Source: Polydactylus sextarius
Taxonomy: Eukaryota > Chordata > Actinopteri > Polynemidae
DNA: 64,000 bases
Reading direction: 5' to 3'
NCBI GenBank assembly: GCA_016801845.1
Contig: CM028910.1
Location: forward strand, 10,260,629 to 10,324,628
The notes beneath the pieces are model-generated. The model was given only the letters and a program-made list of their open reading frames with translations. It was not told the DNA's origin and did not search any database. How positions within the stretch are numbered: position 1 is the stretch's first letter; every line of letters starts with the position of its first letter. Positions 1-13,640 of the stretch are shown one piece after another. The position numbers were made by a program, and so were the translations under genes.

Positions 1-3000
1 TTAAGTCTTCCCATATGTGGGTACAGAAGTGAGCTGGGGGTTGATGGTTGCTTGCAAAGGCCTTCAGGCATCATTTCATTTCATTTACAAGAGACGGGGT
101 GTTTACAAGTGATGTTAATACATCTTCTGAGCACACCGCTTTTTCGGAACGTGACAGTGACTCGATAACAGAAAGCAATGAGAGGCTGAATAGGAGCTAG
201 CTGATTATCATGTTAACTTCCTTGGAGAAAAAGAATGGATCAAAATATAAGCAAGACATATGTTAACATTTGCTGCTAAAGCTACACTAATCAAACATTT
301 TTTATGTTGACAATTAACAATGGCTAAAAAAAACTACTACTACCCATCTCTGCAGGTCTGTGGACTTTTTTTTTTTTTTTTTTTTTACTTGTTTTGGTCT
401 TACTGCCCACCATTTTGGTGCTTTGGTTCACTTCTGCAGCTGTCCTCGTTGCTGATAAACCCACAGGACTCTATCTACCCACACTGAAGAGCAAACAGAA
501 AAAAGTTAGCAACTAGCTAGTGACGAGCGTTCAAGTGACGAACAGCTAAAGAACCAGATATATGCACCAGGAGTTGGAGAAGAAACAGCTAGGAACTAAC
601 AGGAGTGAAAATATTTAAACTTAACTTAAACTTACTTAAATTTAAACTTAACTTTAACTCCAACTAAATGCTAATTTGTTGTTGTTGATGTTAATGAGTA
701 ATGGTTAACTTACACCACAATAACTTTACAATTCAGTAATCGTCATGTTGTATTTTACACTTTGTTCTTGTTGCCCACAAGTGGTAAAATTGTCATATTA
801 ACTTCAGTAGAGGAAGTGTAACAGTGTCAAAACGTCATTAGTCTCTGTGGTTGTTAGAGCAAAAGATGAAACGGATCCTTACATCAACCACAGAGATAAA
901 CACTGAACCATCTTGCTTGTTAGAAAAATGGCTGCATCCTAGTGGTGAAAAAACCTGAATGAATGAATGAATGAACACATGAATTTCAGGTTTGCTTGCA
1001 GAATCTTATATAAGATTCTTGTTTTCGTCTCCACTTAAAAACACTCAGTTACATTTATATTAACACACAAAACAAAACAGTAAAGATGTCTACTTGTGAC
1101 TTGTGGTCAATTATATTCTCCATAAATTTATTAAGCAATGTCAACCCACAGTAATATCTATTTAAATTTAGCTATGTTAGTTAACATTAACCACCAGACG
1201 CTACTTGTCAAACCAGACGACGTAAGACTATCGCATTTTATAGTTTATGAAGTCAACTTTTTATTGGTAAGAGGGATATTATTTCTGAATTTAGAAGTTA
1301 AATAGTCTTATTCACTTACAGTTGCAGTGATATGTGTTTTTGACTATTGAACAAGAAATCTCTGATGTATCTATTCATTCAATTTGGATTTATTTGAAAC
1401 ATCCTCATCTCATAAGAAGAAGCCTACACAATAATAATACTACATGATATTTGGCTGCTCTGCACTCATGTCCACACCTCCTCCCCCACTCTCCACAGTG
1501 AAATAAAGTTCGCCCACTCACAAGTAAAATGGGAAAGACAGGGATGGTATAACTCCATTGCTTGGGAATTTTAAACAGGGGAAAGTTGGCATCACTCAAC
1601 ATCTCAGCTCTACTAAATTCAGCCATGAATATTTCCAGACTGTGGAAAAATTACCCTCTTCTCAATGCAGCAGAACTAAAGCATTAGACAGAATTATAGG
1701 TGGATGTATCCTGCTTCCATATATTAGAGCAGGTTGATATTTGAGTTTTGGGTGACACTGAAGGTGATCGCTGGTGGTTTCTGAGTGGAGAAATCCCTGG
1801 GGTCACATTTTAGACACAAAACTTTGACTTAAATGGTGAACTTGTTGAACTTTGACTATGATCAGATGCACAAACAGTCCTTTCCATGACTTATGAGTGG
1901 TCAAATACTGGGAAACACACACCACACATACTCTCTCTCTGTCACACTCACACACACACACACACACAAATACAAGTGCTGGGGAGAAAGACAGAGCTTA
2001 TTTCAATGGACTTTCCTGCTGTCAGAATGTCTGGTATGCATTAGCCACAGACTCCAGTGGGATAGCTGGATCCACAGCATGCGTGTGCATGTGGGTATAT
2101 GCATGTGAGCAGGCGCGCACACACACACACACACACACACAACAAGGAAAGCAGAAAGACAAGAGAGAGATAGAGAGAGAGAGACGTTCCACTGGGGTCA
2201 AACACTCAAATCCTTAATTAAGTGTAGTTGAGACGATGCGTCATAAAATATTCATGCTCGAAATGTTTTGCGTTAAATGATTCATGGTACAGAGATACCA
2301 TGAGATAAACTTCTTGTGTAAAAATTAATTAATGTCACATTCACATCTGGTGAAATAGGTCAGAAATGTGGCTATTAACATATACAGTCATATACATGAA
2401 AGCAACCACAGCATGAACACACTGTTTAACTCCCTCTATAAACACTCTCCATGATCCCTATCTCACTCTGTTTCTTCCCTTGCTTTCTTTAAACTTCTTA
2501 TGAACTCTTTTTTTCCCCTTGAAAAAACATATGAATGAAAAACAGGGTGAGCCAAGTTTGAAAGTGTGTTTACGTGTGTGTTTTGCACACATGTATGAGT
2601 AAAGACTGTAGGAAACAGACCATGTTAAAAATTTGAATGTTTAAACAAAAACATGTCATGTTTGTTGTTTTCTGAACGAGAGCAGAAACCCCCCTTCAGG
2701 ACAACTTTAAAATGTGGCTGTCATCATGACCTCATGTTTCCTTTTTCTTCTTCTTTTTACCATAGTTTCTCAAAAATGTGATTGGGTTTAAAGTTTGAAA
2801 AAAATGAGAAAGATAATGTCAGAAGTTTTATTTTGAAAGGGGAAGTGGGGTGGAGTAAGGCGGGAGGATGTGGAAGTGATGGGGCGTTTTTTTTTTTTTT
2901 TTTTTCCACTGCTGGTTTTTTTTTTTTTTTTTTTCAAGCACCACTTGGCAGAACGGGTTCAATGTGACCTGTAAACTCTTCTGCTGAACTTTTTTTTGAC

Positions 3001-3597
3001 AAGGCCATCATTAATAACTGTTTAGATATGAGCATATTCATTCATTATCCTTTCAACAATAAAGAAAACTCAGCCTGATGACAGAGGTTTTGAGACTAAA
3101 ATCATAAACAGTAGCCAGTTCGGGGTTTTTACTGGCAAATATCTGCTGTATTTCTACAATTTCAACAATAACCAAAAGCCTCTCTTTGATTCCTATTTGA
3201 CTCCGTCTCTGCCCACCAAATGTTGCTACTCTATTTCCTTGTAAAAAAAAAAAAAAAAAAAAGAAATCATTGGTCCCTTTTCATTGACATCACAAAAACC
3301 ACCCGTACAGTGGAGGGAGAGCTGGAGAAAAAAACGTGCATGCTGAGATCAAAGAGGCCAAAGCAGAGGGAGGGGGGGACCACATGGCTCCCACAAAGCA
3401 GCACTTATCCAAAATCTGAGTAAGTTGCAGCGTGGACGATCGGACTGCAGCACCAAACCCTAAAACACTACCCAAAACTCACAAAACTCATTTTATAGTA
3501 TTCACAAAGTCATAAATATGATCTCATTTCTAGTGCGAGACTTGAATGCAGAAGCCCCAAACTCTGAGAAATGGACGATGAAGATGGTGGCACGTAC
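1..3597 (-). other. DDR2 intron sequence (partial, runs off the left edge)
   Basis: This stretch lies 3' of the DDR2 signal-peptide exon on the minus strand, so it is read as that gene's following intron. I searched both strands for the next DDR2 coding exon (the start of the discoidin domain, expected to continue after QVNP) and found none, so the remaining exons must lie beyond base 1. It contains poly-T runs (about 367-386, 2887-2905 and 2918-2934), a poly-A run (3243-3261), a (TGAA)n stretch near 957-976 and two (CA)n microsatellites (about 1948-1968 and 2117-2142). Short open frames here overlap simple repeats and show no family resemblance. Confidence 0.5.
1948..2142. repeat. Two (CA)n microsatellites
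   Basis: Runs of CA at about 1948-1968 and 2117-2142, the second followed by a purine-rich AGAGAGA stretch to about 2184. Both are simple repeats seen directly. The short histidine/threonine-rich open frames crossing them are artefacts. Confidence 0.95.
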
Positions 3598-3711
3598 CTG
3601 GGTTGACCTGTGACGTGACGGCTCCTAGCAGGTAGAGGAGGATGAGCAGGAGGAAGTGAAAGTCCCACAGGCGCTTCATCCCAAACACATGCACAGAGAC
3701 GGGCTTCCAAT
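3598..3711 (-). CDS. ddr2: Discoidin domain receptor 2, first coding exon (signal peptide)
   Basis: DDR2 is a receptor tyrosine kinase of the plasma membrane that is activated by fibrillar collagen. Only its first coding exon is in the window. Read on the minus strand, a polypyrimidine-tctttcag acceptor is followed by 32 bases of 5' UTR, then ATG at 3679, then 27 codons plus one base ending at a gtacgt donor. The peptide starts MKRLWDFHF, has a leucine-rich hydrophobic core and ends AVTSQVNP. This is a cleavable signal peptide followed by QVNP, the same mature start and phase-1 exon end as vertebrate DDR2 (..AQVNP). Human DDR2 lies directly downstream of UAP1 in the same orientation, as here. 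The rest of the gene (discoidin, transmembrane and kinase exons) is outside the window. Family assignment rests on a short peptide plus synteny. It could be another secreted or membrane protein, but the combination is hard to explain otherwise. Confidence 0.72.
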
Positions 3712-4695
3712 CTGAAAGACAGGGTGGAAACATCAGCTTATGCAAGTGACAGTGACATAGTTTAATGTATAGTTTGACCACAAAGATGTAAGCGTTAAAA
3801 AATAACTCATAAGTGCGTAAGATGTGCAGCATGAACGCATTTTATTTTCTATTTGCTCCTCTGTATTCATGGGAACCAAACATTTGTTTAGATATATAAG
3901 GGGAAAATGGGAGTTTAATTGGAAGCATGTTTTTATTCCGCTCAATAAAAGACATAATAATTGCCACCTAACAGTGGATTTTTCCATTTATTTAGTGCTT
4001 TATCACTCTATGAGAAAAGGCCTATTAAATTCTAACTGTGGTGACATTTTAACATCAAGCCGTACAAGACAGAACAGTTCCAGTTCATATGCAATTAAGA
4101 TGCAAGTTTTTTTTAATTATTATTATTATTAATTTTGTTTTAATTCTATAATTATTCATATTACCTGCTAATTGTCGGAACACATAATGATACATGAGCA
4201 AATGAATGAATGAATGAATGAATGAAAGGACAAATGATAGTGGAAAAGAGGTAAGAGACACTGAGTCACAGACATGACTTCAGCTGGACAGACGCAGCGC
4301 CAACACACCGCCTCCGACTGACCACTTTGTCCAACAGCAGAGAAAAACAACTAGTTTCAACTAGTTTCAGTCCACATCTCGTTTGTGATTTCACCATTTC
4401 AAACCAAGAAGCATAAAACAAAGCGGACAAACACCTACACATGAAACTTTGTCAATTAAATCCTTACAACAGAGAAGTGTTCGGTTATGTACTTTAGTAG
4501 TTTCCCTTCAAAAGCTCAGTGTTGCTATCTGATCATTATCAACGTAACTACATAGAGAAAACAACTGGGGTGATTTTACTGCTTCTAAAGGTCCCTGTTA
4601 TATAACTCACATTTATTTTAATTGATCGCATCTTACATAACAGAACTGAACGGAAATGACTTCTTTCACTTCTTCATGTCTATATCTAAAGTTTC

Positions 4696-4739
4696 TTATT
4701 TAATATTGTATCATTATCTAATGATACAATATTAAATAA
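4696..4739. repeat. Perfect 21-bp inverted repeat with 2-base loop
   Basis: The left arm 4696-4716 begins TTATTTAATATTG and the right arm 4719-4739 is its exact reverse complement. Only TC lies between them, and pairing stops at 4695/4740. It is AT-rich and could extrude as a cruciform or fold as a hairpin in RNA. No flanking transposase or target-site duplication was identified. Confidence 0.95.
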
Positions 4740-4889
4740 ACAACTTTTATTGTTGTAAAGGCAACAGGATGCAATGTAAATACTATGAGACATCACCAAA
4801 GCAGGGTTATCCAAACTCAATTACACGACACAAAACAAAACTACCAGAACTCTGTGGGAATTTTCACAGAGAGACATTAGAGATGGAGC

Positions 4890-4892
<3 letters not shown>

Positions 4893-4973
<81 letters not shown>
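4893..4973. repeat. (GT)n microsatellite, about 40 units
   Basis: An uninterrupted TG/GT dinucleotide run of about 81 bases, the longest of its type in the window. Long alternating purine-pyrimidine tracts of this kind can adopt Z-DNA and are often length-polymorphic. Confidence 0.97.
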
Positions 4974-4974
<1 letters not shown>

Positions 4975-6439
4975 AGACATTTCCTGGTCTTCATCACAGG
5001 CCAAAAGCAACATTTTCTTGACATCTTCCCATTGAAATAACAGAAGAAACAGCAGCACGCCGCTCAGAGCTGTAGCACTCTGTTCCTGACAATAGGACAA
5101 GACTGGACCACAGTACAAGTCTCCATTCACATGCTGTTCAGTCAGCTGTCACTGTGCTGTACTGTGTTATACCAACCCTGCTCCTGAAATCTCATATATG
5201 GTGTTTTTTTTAAGTCCTATATTCAGCAGGGGATCTCCAGCAGCAGCAGCAGCTTTGTGTGAAACGCTCCGGTTACTCTCTGTCCAAATTAACCTCTGAC
5301 ATATATGAAATGCAGGTTCACATATGCTGCACTCTGTCTACGAGAAACAAATCCAGAGCTGTTGATTTTGAGCTCATGCCCAAATTTACTCCTTTTTTTT
5401 TTTTTTTTTGGACTAGAAAGATAGATTTGTCATGATACCTGATATTAAAGTAAAGCTTTCTTGAATAAAGAAGCAAATGTTTAGGCAGATCTGTGGGAGT
5501 AAACCTGTAGTAAAAATGACCTTAAAATAAATCCCGTGTGACTGGTGTTGATGAATTTTGTGACTCCAGTTATGACCTGACTTGCCTCTTTCATTGTACC
5601 CTCTCATATAATCTCTTTGCTTTTCTTACTTCCATTTCCTGCAGCATCAGGTTACAGCCACTTCCCACTGAGGCTCCTTTACTAAGCTTAAGTCCACTTG
5701 GCTTTTCATAGCTAATGAAACACAAACACCTGATGGCTTGTGTGCATTTCGAAGTCAAAAATATGTTTACCATGTGCTGTAAAGGCTGCCTCTGTTGTAA
5801 AGGGGAGGAGAATTGACCTTTGGTTCTACATTTGGAGACTCTCAAAGGACCATACTGGTGTGTTTGCATGTTTTAGGCCATTTACTGCAAATCACATGTA
5901 TTTTGCAGCACTGCTCACCATTTATCACAGCATGCCAAGGCTGGGGACCAGGGCTATCCAAAACTAAAACTACTGCTTTAATTACAATAAAAGGTAGCAC
6001 AGATAAATGTTTCCCAGAAGATGCATTTCTTTCTTTGACTGTGGCCACCGCTCCATCACTTATGTTAACGTGCTAAGTTTAGCATTTTCTGCAAACTCTC
6101 TGACCGTGATGACTGAGTCCAGAAGCACAGTTAGCACAGATAAAAGTTAAACCGCATCTGACGACACACAGCTGAGTCTAACTAGGTCTAATGTGTCCTG
6201 ACAAGGCACCACAGCTAGAAAAGCCCTTTTAATTTAGATAACAGCTTCTTCGTCTGGGAGCAAAAGCTACATGTCTTGCTCTGGTAGTGGCCAGGAGTTG
6301 TTTTTCATCTGTCCATTTCTTGTTTACAGACAAACACAGTGTGGTTATGACATTGAGGAAGTATTTTACTACCACACACTCATCACTACTTACTTTACAT
6401 GAACACATCCACACAGAAGACTTAAAAAGAAAAGTTACC

Positions 6440-6700
6440 TTTTTTTTTATCAGATCTGCCCACAACATTGATGATTTTAGGTCATTACTCAAAACTCACC
6501 TCTTTTCTTTGGCTTTTTGTTGAGCTTGAGCCCTGGCATCTCGACCTGCCTCTGTATTTATTTATTTATTGTGGATATTTTATTTCTATATTCTTAACGC
6601 CCTTTTTATTGTTTTTATCACTGCCTGAGCCTGTACAACACTTTGGTCAACAATGGTTGTTTTTAAATGTGCTTTATAAGTAAATTGAAGTTGAAGTTAA
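6440..6700 (+). mobile_element. 3' end of an L2/CR1-type LINE (5'-truncated)
   Basis: The plus strand encodes a short remnant ending LLKTHLFSLAF, the usual C-terminal end of the reverse-transcriptase protein in fish L2/CR1-clade LINEs. It is followed by a T-rich 3' UTR ending GTGCTTTATAAGTAAATTGAAGTTGAAGTT, which resembles the short tandem tails of this clade. Only the last about 250 bases are present, so the copy is inactive. Confidence 0.6.
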
Positions 6701-9503
6701 AAACATTTGTTGTGTTGTGATTTTAATATCGAATGGACACTTTTTACTTTTTATATCCCAGAATTACAGCATATATTATATCCAAGCTGTTGTCGATAGT
6801 TAGCAATAGTGAAACTGTAGAGACAGATGTGTGTCTACAGCCATGTTGTTGCCTCCTCTGGTTGCAGCCACACTGAGTTCTGCTTCAGTGACATCAGATC
6901 AGTCGACAGCGCCGCAGTCACAGGCGCAGGTTCATAGTTCTGGAAACTTCTCTTCATTCTCGTCTTACAGGAATACAGCAGGAAAAACTTATTCATGTCC
7001 TATCTCAGTTTCAAAAAATTATCTATTCCAGGATTTTTTCCTTTTCACTTTCAAAGACATATATCAAATTTTCATGGGAAAAAACTGTAGAAAAATAAAG
7101 TATTAAGCTTAAAAAAGCATTGTCAAATCATCTGAAGGTTTAAATTTCATAACTGTCCTTTGCCTTTTATTTATTATCCTCTCACTGTCATCAGTCCTTG
7201 AGTTTTTCCACAGAAAGGTCATTAGCTATATAATTTCATGATTAAACTTTATTACGTACATAAAGGTGCAACTGTTTTTGTGTTAACGTTGATGTTGCTC
7301 CACAAAATTCACAGCTACAACTTACAACATTTCAACAGTAATAATGAATTTTCTCATGTAAGAGTAAAAAGAGGGCGATTCTGGAAACGGAGACGGACGC
7401 CCGCAACGAGGACCAGCTGCACAAACCCCTCAGTCATGAATTTATTCTCATAGCTCATGAGAGACAGAGCAGGAGAAAGAAAAGAGATCTAGGTCACATA
7501 GACTTCTCCACCTGCATGTCAGAGCGGAGCACAGAGAGATAAGACACTAGGTTGTCTGGCCCACTTGTTATTCAGCATAATAAAGTGCACACTTATAGCC
7601 AGTGAATGTTTTTGTTTCAAATTGTTCATTAATAGAGAAGAATTCCTGTCAAAAATATCACTTTTCACTTTTTATTTGTCTGATACTTTACTGCTCATTA
7701 ACAATCAGTCAGCGACGTCCGGCTGACACCAACAAGCTAAGTTTGGTTTGGATGTTGTTGGTCTGAGGTAAAGTCTGTGCTCCTCTGTATCCATGGTGAC
7801 CAGGTGGACTGGCTCCACCTGCTGCTTTTTGAAGAGTGCTGAGATCACTGTCATGAACTAACTAGCGAAAAAGATGTTGGCAGTCCAATGTTAACAGGAA
7901 CATCATTGGAATAAAATAGAGCAGGCCAAGATGGAGGGTGATCAGGGTGGAGTTACATGTCTCAGAAAATACTGCTGGAGTATCAACTGTGCTAACAACA
8001 CTAATTAACACACAAGATAGAGCTAATTAGCAAATGGCGACATGGTAACATGCTACACTAAGGTGACAAGTATCACACCAGCTTCATGTTAGCATGGTCA
8101 GTGAACATTTAACATTAGCATTTAGCCCCAAGCTGATTTCAGCCCGACTTGAATCAGAATCAAAACTGAAAAATTGTTCAAACCACAAAACAGCATGGTC
8201 ACATTTATAAAAAAATAAACCAAAGTCAGGTTCACTGACACTTCTGGAAGTGTTCAAAATGAGAACAAATAATAAACCTGAGCTGAAAGTGTATGAAGTA
8301 ATCAAAACAAGGCCCTTTGAAACAGAGAAGCACGTTTTACACTTTTTGGCTATTGAAGCATCCGAGGGGGCGATTTTACATCAAGTCACAAGTGTTACAG
8401 ATCGCGACAAAGGACATTACTTCACTGGTTTGTTACTGTAGGATGACAGAGACAGGGTTGAGTTTGAGTTTCACATCAGGTCCCACCTTCACTGTGCAGT
8501 GACTCTAGACTATAACGTAAAAACGTCTGGGCAGTAACTCACAAAGGAAAAGTGGCCTCATATATTCCTACTCCAGAAAACTCCTCTGTCGCTCAGTGAA
8601 ATATTTTTAGCCATCGGTGTGGTGACGAGACCAGCATTTTAAGCCCAGTATCAATACATGATTTAACTTAAATAGCACATCTGTGTTTCTGTTTCGGACA
8701 ACAGATAATGGTGTTATTTCTAATAAGTTATGTTTATATATTTTACTAAATTCATTGTACATCATGTACCATTTCACCTCCAGCTCCACTGGTCCCATCA
8801 GTTCTAAATATAAGTAAAATGTGTTGGTTTTATTTTCCATTTGAACTCTGATTTGTGTGCATTTGGAAAAAATGGCTTAAATGTGCATACGTTTGCACGT
8901 GCACATTAATAAAATACATGTAAAAGTTATAATTTAGTGGTAAAATAAACAGTGAGATCATCAACACTCCAGACCAGATTTTCTATATCTCAAAATCTTT
9001 TCATAACCACTGGTGTGTTTTAACATGACAGCCTTTTACAGCCACTGGTACTTTCTCCCCGGAGACCACATATAAAAATAAATGTGGTAAATGTACCTGA
9101 ATGTGGTGGTAAATTACTGTATCTGCTGTACCAGTGAGAGTTATGAGATGTCAGTTCACATTAAACACAATATCTAATATGTCAGTTTTGCACTTAGACT
9201 AAAATCTGTGTCCAGATGTATTCATAGATATCTTCAGCTAAAGTGCTCGAATACAGAGAGAGAACAATCTTCAGTCACACTGTTGAATTCAAATAGCTAA
9301 TCATGAACACAAGCGTGTTAATAAGAAGCGAGCAGAGTTTATTGTATCAAACTGGAGGAAAAATGTTCTTGTATAGAACCACTATTGACTTGAATTTCTG
9401 CTTGGACGGGAAAAAAAAGTCTGTGCCCCATAAATATCATCTCCCCATTGGCTAGTTCAGGAAGTGGTGAAGGACAGATACTCCCCTCAGAAACTCCAGG
9501 GAT

Positions 9504-9529
9504 CACACACACACACACACACACACACA
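9504..9529. repeat. (CA)n microsatellite
   Basis: A CA run of about 13 units, seen directly. Similar short runs occur at about 10882-10906 and 24472-24494. Confidence 0.95.
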
Positions 9530-12500
9530 ATGAACCCACTTTTTCTTTATGACTTAAGTTAAATTCACTGGTGATGGTGAGTTCTCTACTAAGAAAAAGT
9601 CCTAACAAACTATTCTAGTCATTCAAACACCTTCATCCACCTCTATGCTTCTTGCTTGTTTTACTCTCTTGAATCTACTGTCTCTTGAAATTTGAAACAC
9701 ATTCATGTGTTCAGTACGAGCTCATTCCCGTGATCTGCTGCATAACGCTCACATTGCAAACAGGGTAGTGGTTTAACTTTGTTTGATTCCTAGGCTTTCT
9801 TGTCTGTATAAATAATCTGATTTTCTTGGGAGGGTCAAAACCCAGCTCACACAGTAACATTGGTGTACTACCAGGTCCTGCACCCTGGGAAAAGCCTGTA
9901 AAGTCAACACACAGGTTTGCTTGGCTCCATTCCCTGCCCCTGTCTCTTTCTCTCTCTCACATCCACACAAACACACCACTGCAGCATCAACATTTGGGTT
10001 TTTTTTTTTTCTTCATACCGGCCCCGGCAGGAGAGGAAGCAACCAGCAGACATTCAGAGGGTCAAGAGCCTTTCAGAGAACAGCCTCCAAAAACTGCCAA
10101 AGATTTGCTGCCATTAATGCAGGAACACACAAAAATGTGAAACTGGTAAAATTACTTCCCTTCTTCTCTTCTACAGTTTTATGATGGAAATGTCATTCGT
10201 TTTGCTGCTGTTTGGTGAATCACCCAAAGAGGAGCATGTATGTACGAAGAGGAATCAACAAAGTGATCATCATTTGAATTACCTCACACGTAATTAAAAG
10301 TAGTTTTTGGTAAGAGTGTAATAATGTTATAAGGATATATCACAGAGATAACAGATTTTCTTTTAGCTCTATCTGGTGCAATAAAGTGGAATCCCGCAGC
10401 CTGGTGGTAAATACCCATACCATAAAACCACAATGTACCTGGTTCAGTTCCAGCAGAACTCTGTGTCCCTCACTGTCTGCCTCTCTAAACACTGAACAAT
10501 GGAAGACATGTTGTGTAAATGAGCTGCTAAAAACAAGGCAGATCACATTTTACTCAGGTTCGTCTCCACTACTTCAACCCAGAAATCATGCACAGGCCTT
10601 ATAGCTACAAACCACATATGCAGTACATATAAGGGTGTGTGTGTTTATGTGCGCTGTTGGTGCCTGGCCTGATTACTGTACAGTGTGCCCATATGCAATA
10701 CACCATAACCATCCACATATGCAGGCTATTATATCCTCTTGTTTCTCCCTTAAGGCTGTAACATAGCATCACAGATATTTTATTTTTATGGGATTGCATG
10801 AAATCTAAATCACATTTCTCAATCAGACCCAGGTGGAGCCGTGTAAACACGGCAGCACAATCTCACAATCTGAGTGGCCTTACACACACACACACACACA
10901 CACACACGCACGTAATTAAATTTCCTTGACTAGAAGAAAAACAATCCTCTATTGTCTGGCTACGATATAACACCTGGGGAGAAGTGAATTATGGGATATC
11001 CCACACCACACATGCATGTGTAATGATATGGGAGGCAGATTTGAATGTGGCACGATGATAGAGTGGATAAAAACATGACTCTGCTTCGTAAGCAATAGTT
11101 TTACAGTAATACGAAACCACAAGTTAAAAAGCTGAAATCCACAAGCCGCGATACTGTACATGCATACTTCTCTCTCTGTGCACTCTTTTGTGTGTCCTGT
11201 GTATAGACATTTTTCTATTTTAGGTACGTCAGAGGTCACACTAAGCTACAGAGCTGCCCAGCAGGAGTCATCCTGCACTCTGACTCTATAATGTGATGAC
11301 TTTTTTCAACTTATATAATGTCATAAAGCACAGAGAGCTACTGAAACTTTGGTTTCCTTTACAGCAGGTGGGCAAAGCCCGAGCGGGAGCGCACCTGCTG
11401 TAGCACCTCACTTATGGTGCCATTAGTGACCTTTGGTTGCCTGGGGACATTGAACTGTTCAAGCCAGAGTGCAGATGCTCGTAAAGGCTACCAGCTGACA
11501 TTCAGAGGCCACGAGGGAGAAAGAAAAATGAGAAACTGCAGAAGAAGCTGAAAGCCCTCTTCCTTCAGACCGAGACACACACTTTCAGCACGCCGTTTAA
11601 TCGATGCACGAAATCCAGCGACAACATTTCAACAAAGACTCATAAGTGTCCGCTGTGAGTATCGTGCAATGACAAGGCTTGTGTTTGTTATGTAAGGAGA
11701 GTAGCCTGAAATCCTTGACTGGAAATCCATTTTGATTGAATATCCAGGCCCTGAACTTTATAGCTACACTGTCAGATTGGAAAAACAGCAGCCTACGCCA
11801 AGAAGCTCTTTTTTTTTCTTTTTTTCCACTTCCCCCGTTAAAGTGGAGGTCCATCCCCAGCACACTGCTTAAATCAGGAGCATTTGTGAATTTGACTACA
11901 ACAAGATGGTGCTTTCTTAAAATCCAACAGGATTTATGCATCTATGCATAAATATGTGCATCTAAGTGGTAAAATAATGGATATAACAACTGAGAGAGAT
12001 TCACATTTATTTACTGTTCTGTTCTACTCTGCAGGAGATTCATGAATGAAGTCATTTACATATAGGCATCACTATCACTAATGCAGTAATATGCAGTGAA
12101 ATCAAATACTTACTAAAGTAAAAAAACATATGAATATTTGATCATAGGACTAACTATTTAAATGCAGAGAGAGATCTCTTTAGAGGAAATGGTAACATCT
12201 AGACATCTGCAACAAGACAAAACTGTTTTTTTAAGGAGTCAAGAGCCAAAAATGGTTCAAACAGCCTTTTACAAGCAGCTGTTAAGACATATAGAAAGGA
12301 AGGATAACAGAAATATTCAAATGGGCTAAATGCACTTCAACATTTGTATAAATTTACTTGAGACAAAAAAGCAGATAGTAAATGTCTCATAAAAGAGCCC
12401 AGCATTGTACATGGAGCATGATACGTCAGCAGTGACAACTCATTCGTTGCCCAGACTGTCATTAGTGCTCAGTGGCAGCCTGCAGCGCGTCATGAGGTCT

Positions 12501-13456
12501 TTTTGATGTTGAAATATTACCTCAGATCTTCCCTGACAGCCTGCAATTAGAATGGACAGGGGGAACTGAGAGATGGCAAGGCGGAGAGACAGATAATGAG
12601 GCATCAGACAAACAGACAAACAGACGAAGGCTGCCACATGTAAACAGGGGAGAAACAGAGAAGAATGACTGAGGAAAAACACCAGGGCCACATGTGCAAA
12701 CACAGAGGAGGATTTAGGCTCTGACATTGATCTTTGTGCTGCTTTATAATTATTTGGTCCAGTGATCTGTGCTCTAAATAAGACCACTGACCATCTATCT
12801 CTCTGCAGAGCAAAGAAGCAACTTTATCTTCACTTAATTTGTTATTTCACAAATATTCACAGAAGGAATCACATTTAGTATAACTACAGTTAAATCACCT
12901 CTAAGTTTGGAGGCAGAGGCCAACTCTGGGACAAACACCTAATTGAAACTCAGGAGTAAAAGGGACAGATGCATACCCTCTTTAGGCCACATGTAACCTA
13001 ATCCCACTCAAACGGTGGGTGATGAGTGAGGTGCTGGTTTGGGCAGGGGCGAAGTTCAAGCACGTGTGGGATGCAAAGTCAACAACGCAGTATTTTTAAG
13101 GATGATGTTCCCTGAAATGTGGCTATTTATACCAAATTACAGCATGCACCTCAGCTAGAAAGCGCACACAGCTGGCTCTCTGCTGCCAAAGGCATTGATT
13201 TGAAAACACTTCCAATCAAACAACGTCAGAGTCGAGTTACAACTAAGCTAAGTAAGCACCGGGTGCCTCTAGTGCAGTGTTTTGAATGTGGGGTTGAAAT
13301 TACAGCCTTTGCTGTGGCATGTGATTAGGGTCTTTATGTTGAAGATGTCAGTCAGCCTCCAACTCTATAGGGAAGGGCTGCTAATTGAAATGACATGTTA
13401 GAAAGTTTCAATGATAACACACTCCTAATGCGGTTCCTTATATATATTCTCTCTCA

Positions 13457-13541
13457 ATCTATCTATAGATCTATAGAGCTACAGATCTACAGATCTACAG
13501 ATCTACAGATCTACAGATCTACAGATCTATCTATCTATCTA

Positions 13542-13621
<80 letters not shown>

Positions 13622-13640
13622 TCTATCTGTCTGTCTATCT
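13457..13640. repeat. Compound array: (CTACAGAT)n, (CTAT)n, (CTGT)n, (CTAT)n
   Basis: The array begins with imperfect ATCTATAGATCTATAG, passes into about five copies of an 8-base CTACAGAT unit (about 13480-13527), then (CTAT)n, then a long (CTGT)n from about 13543 to 13602, then (CTAT)n and a few more CTGT units. The 8-base unit contains the palindrome AGATCT. The repetitive open frame through it is not a gene. Confidence 0.95.

Noticed and set aside
4696..4739. MicroRNA precursor at the palindrome
   Set aside because: A 21-base stem with a two-base loop is too short and too AT-rich for a typical precursor, so it was kept only as an inverted repeat.
4769..5130. Open frames on both strands rich in Cys-Val or His-Thr
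   Set aside because: They are translations of the (GT)n tract and have no other support.
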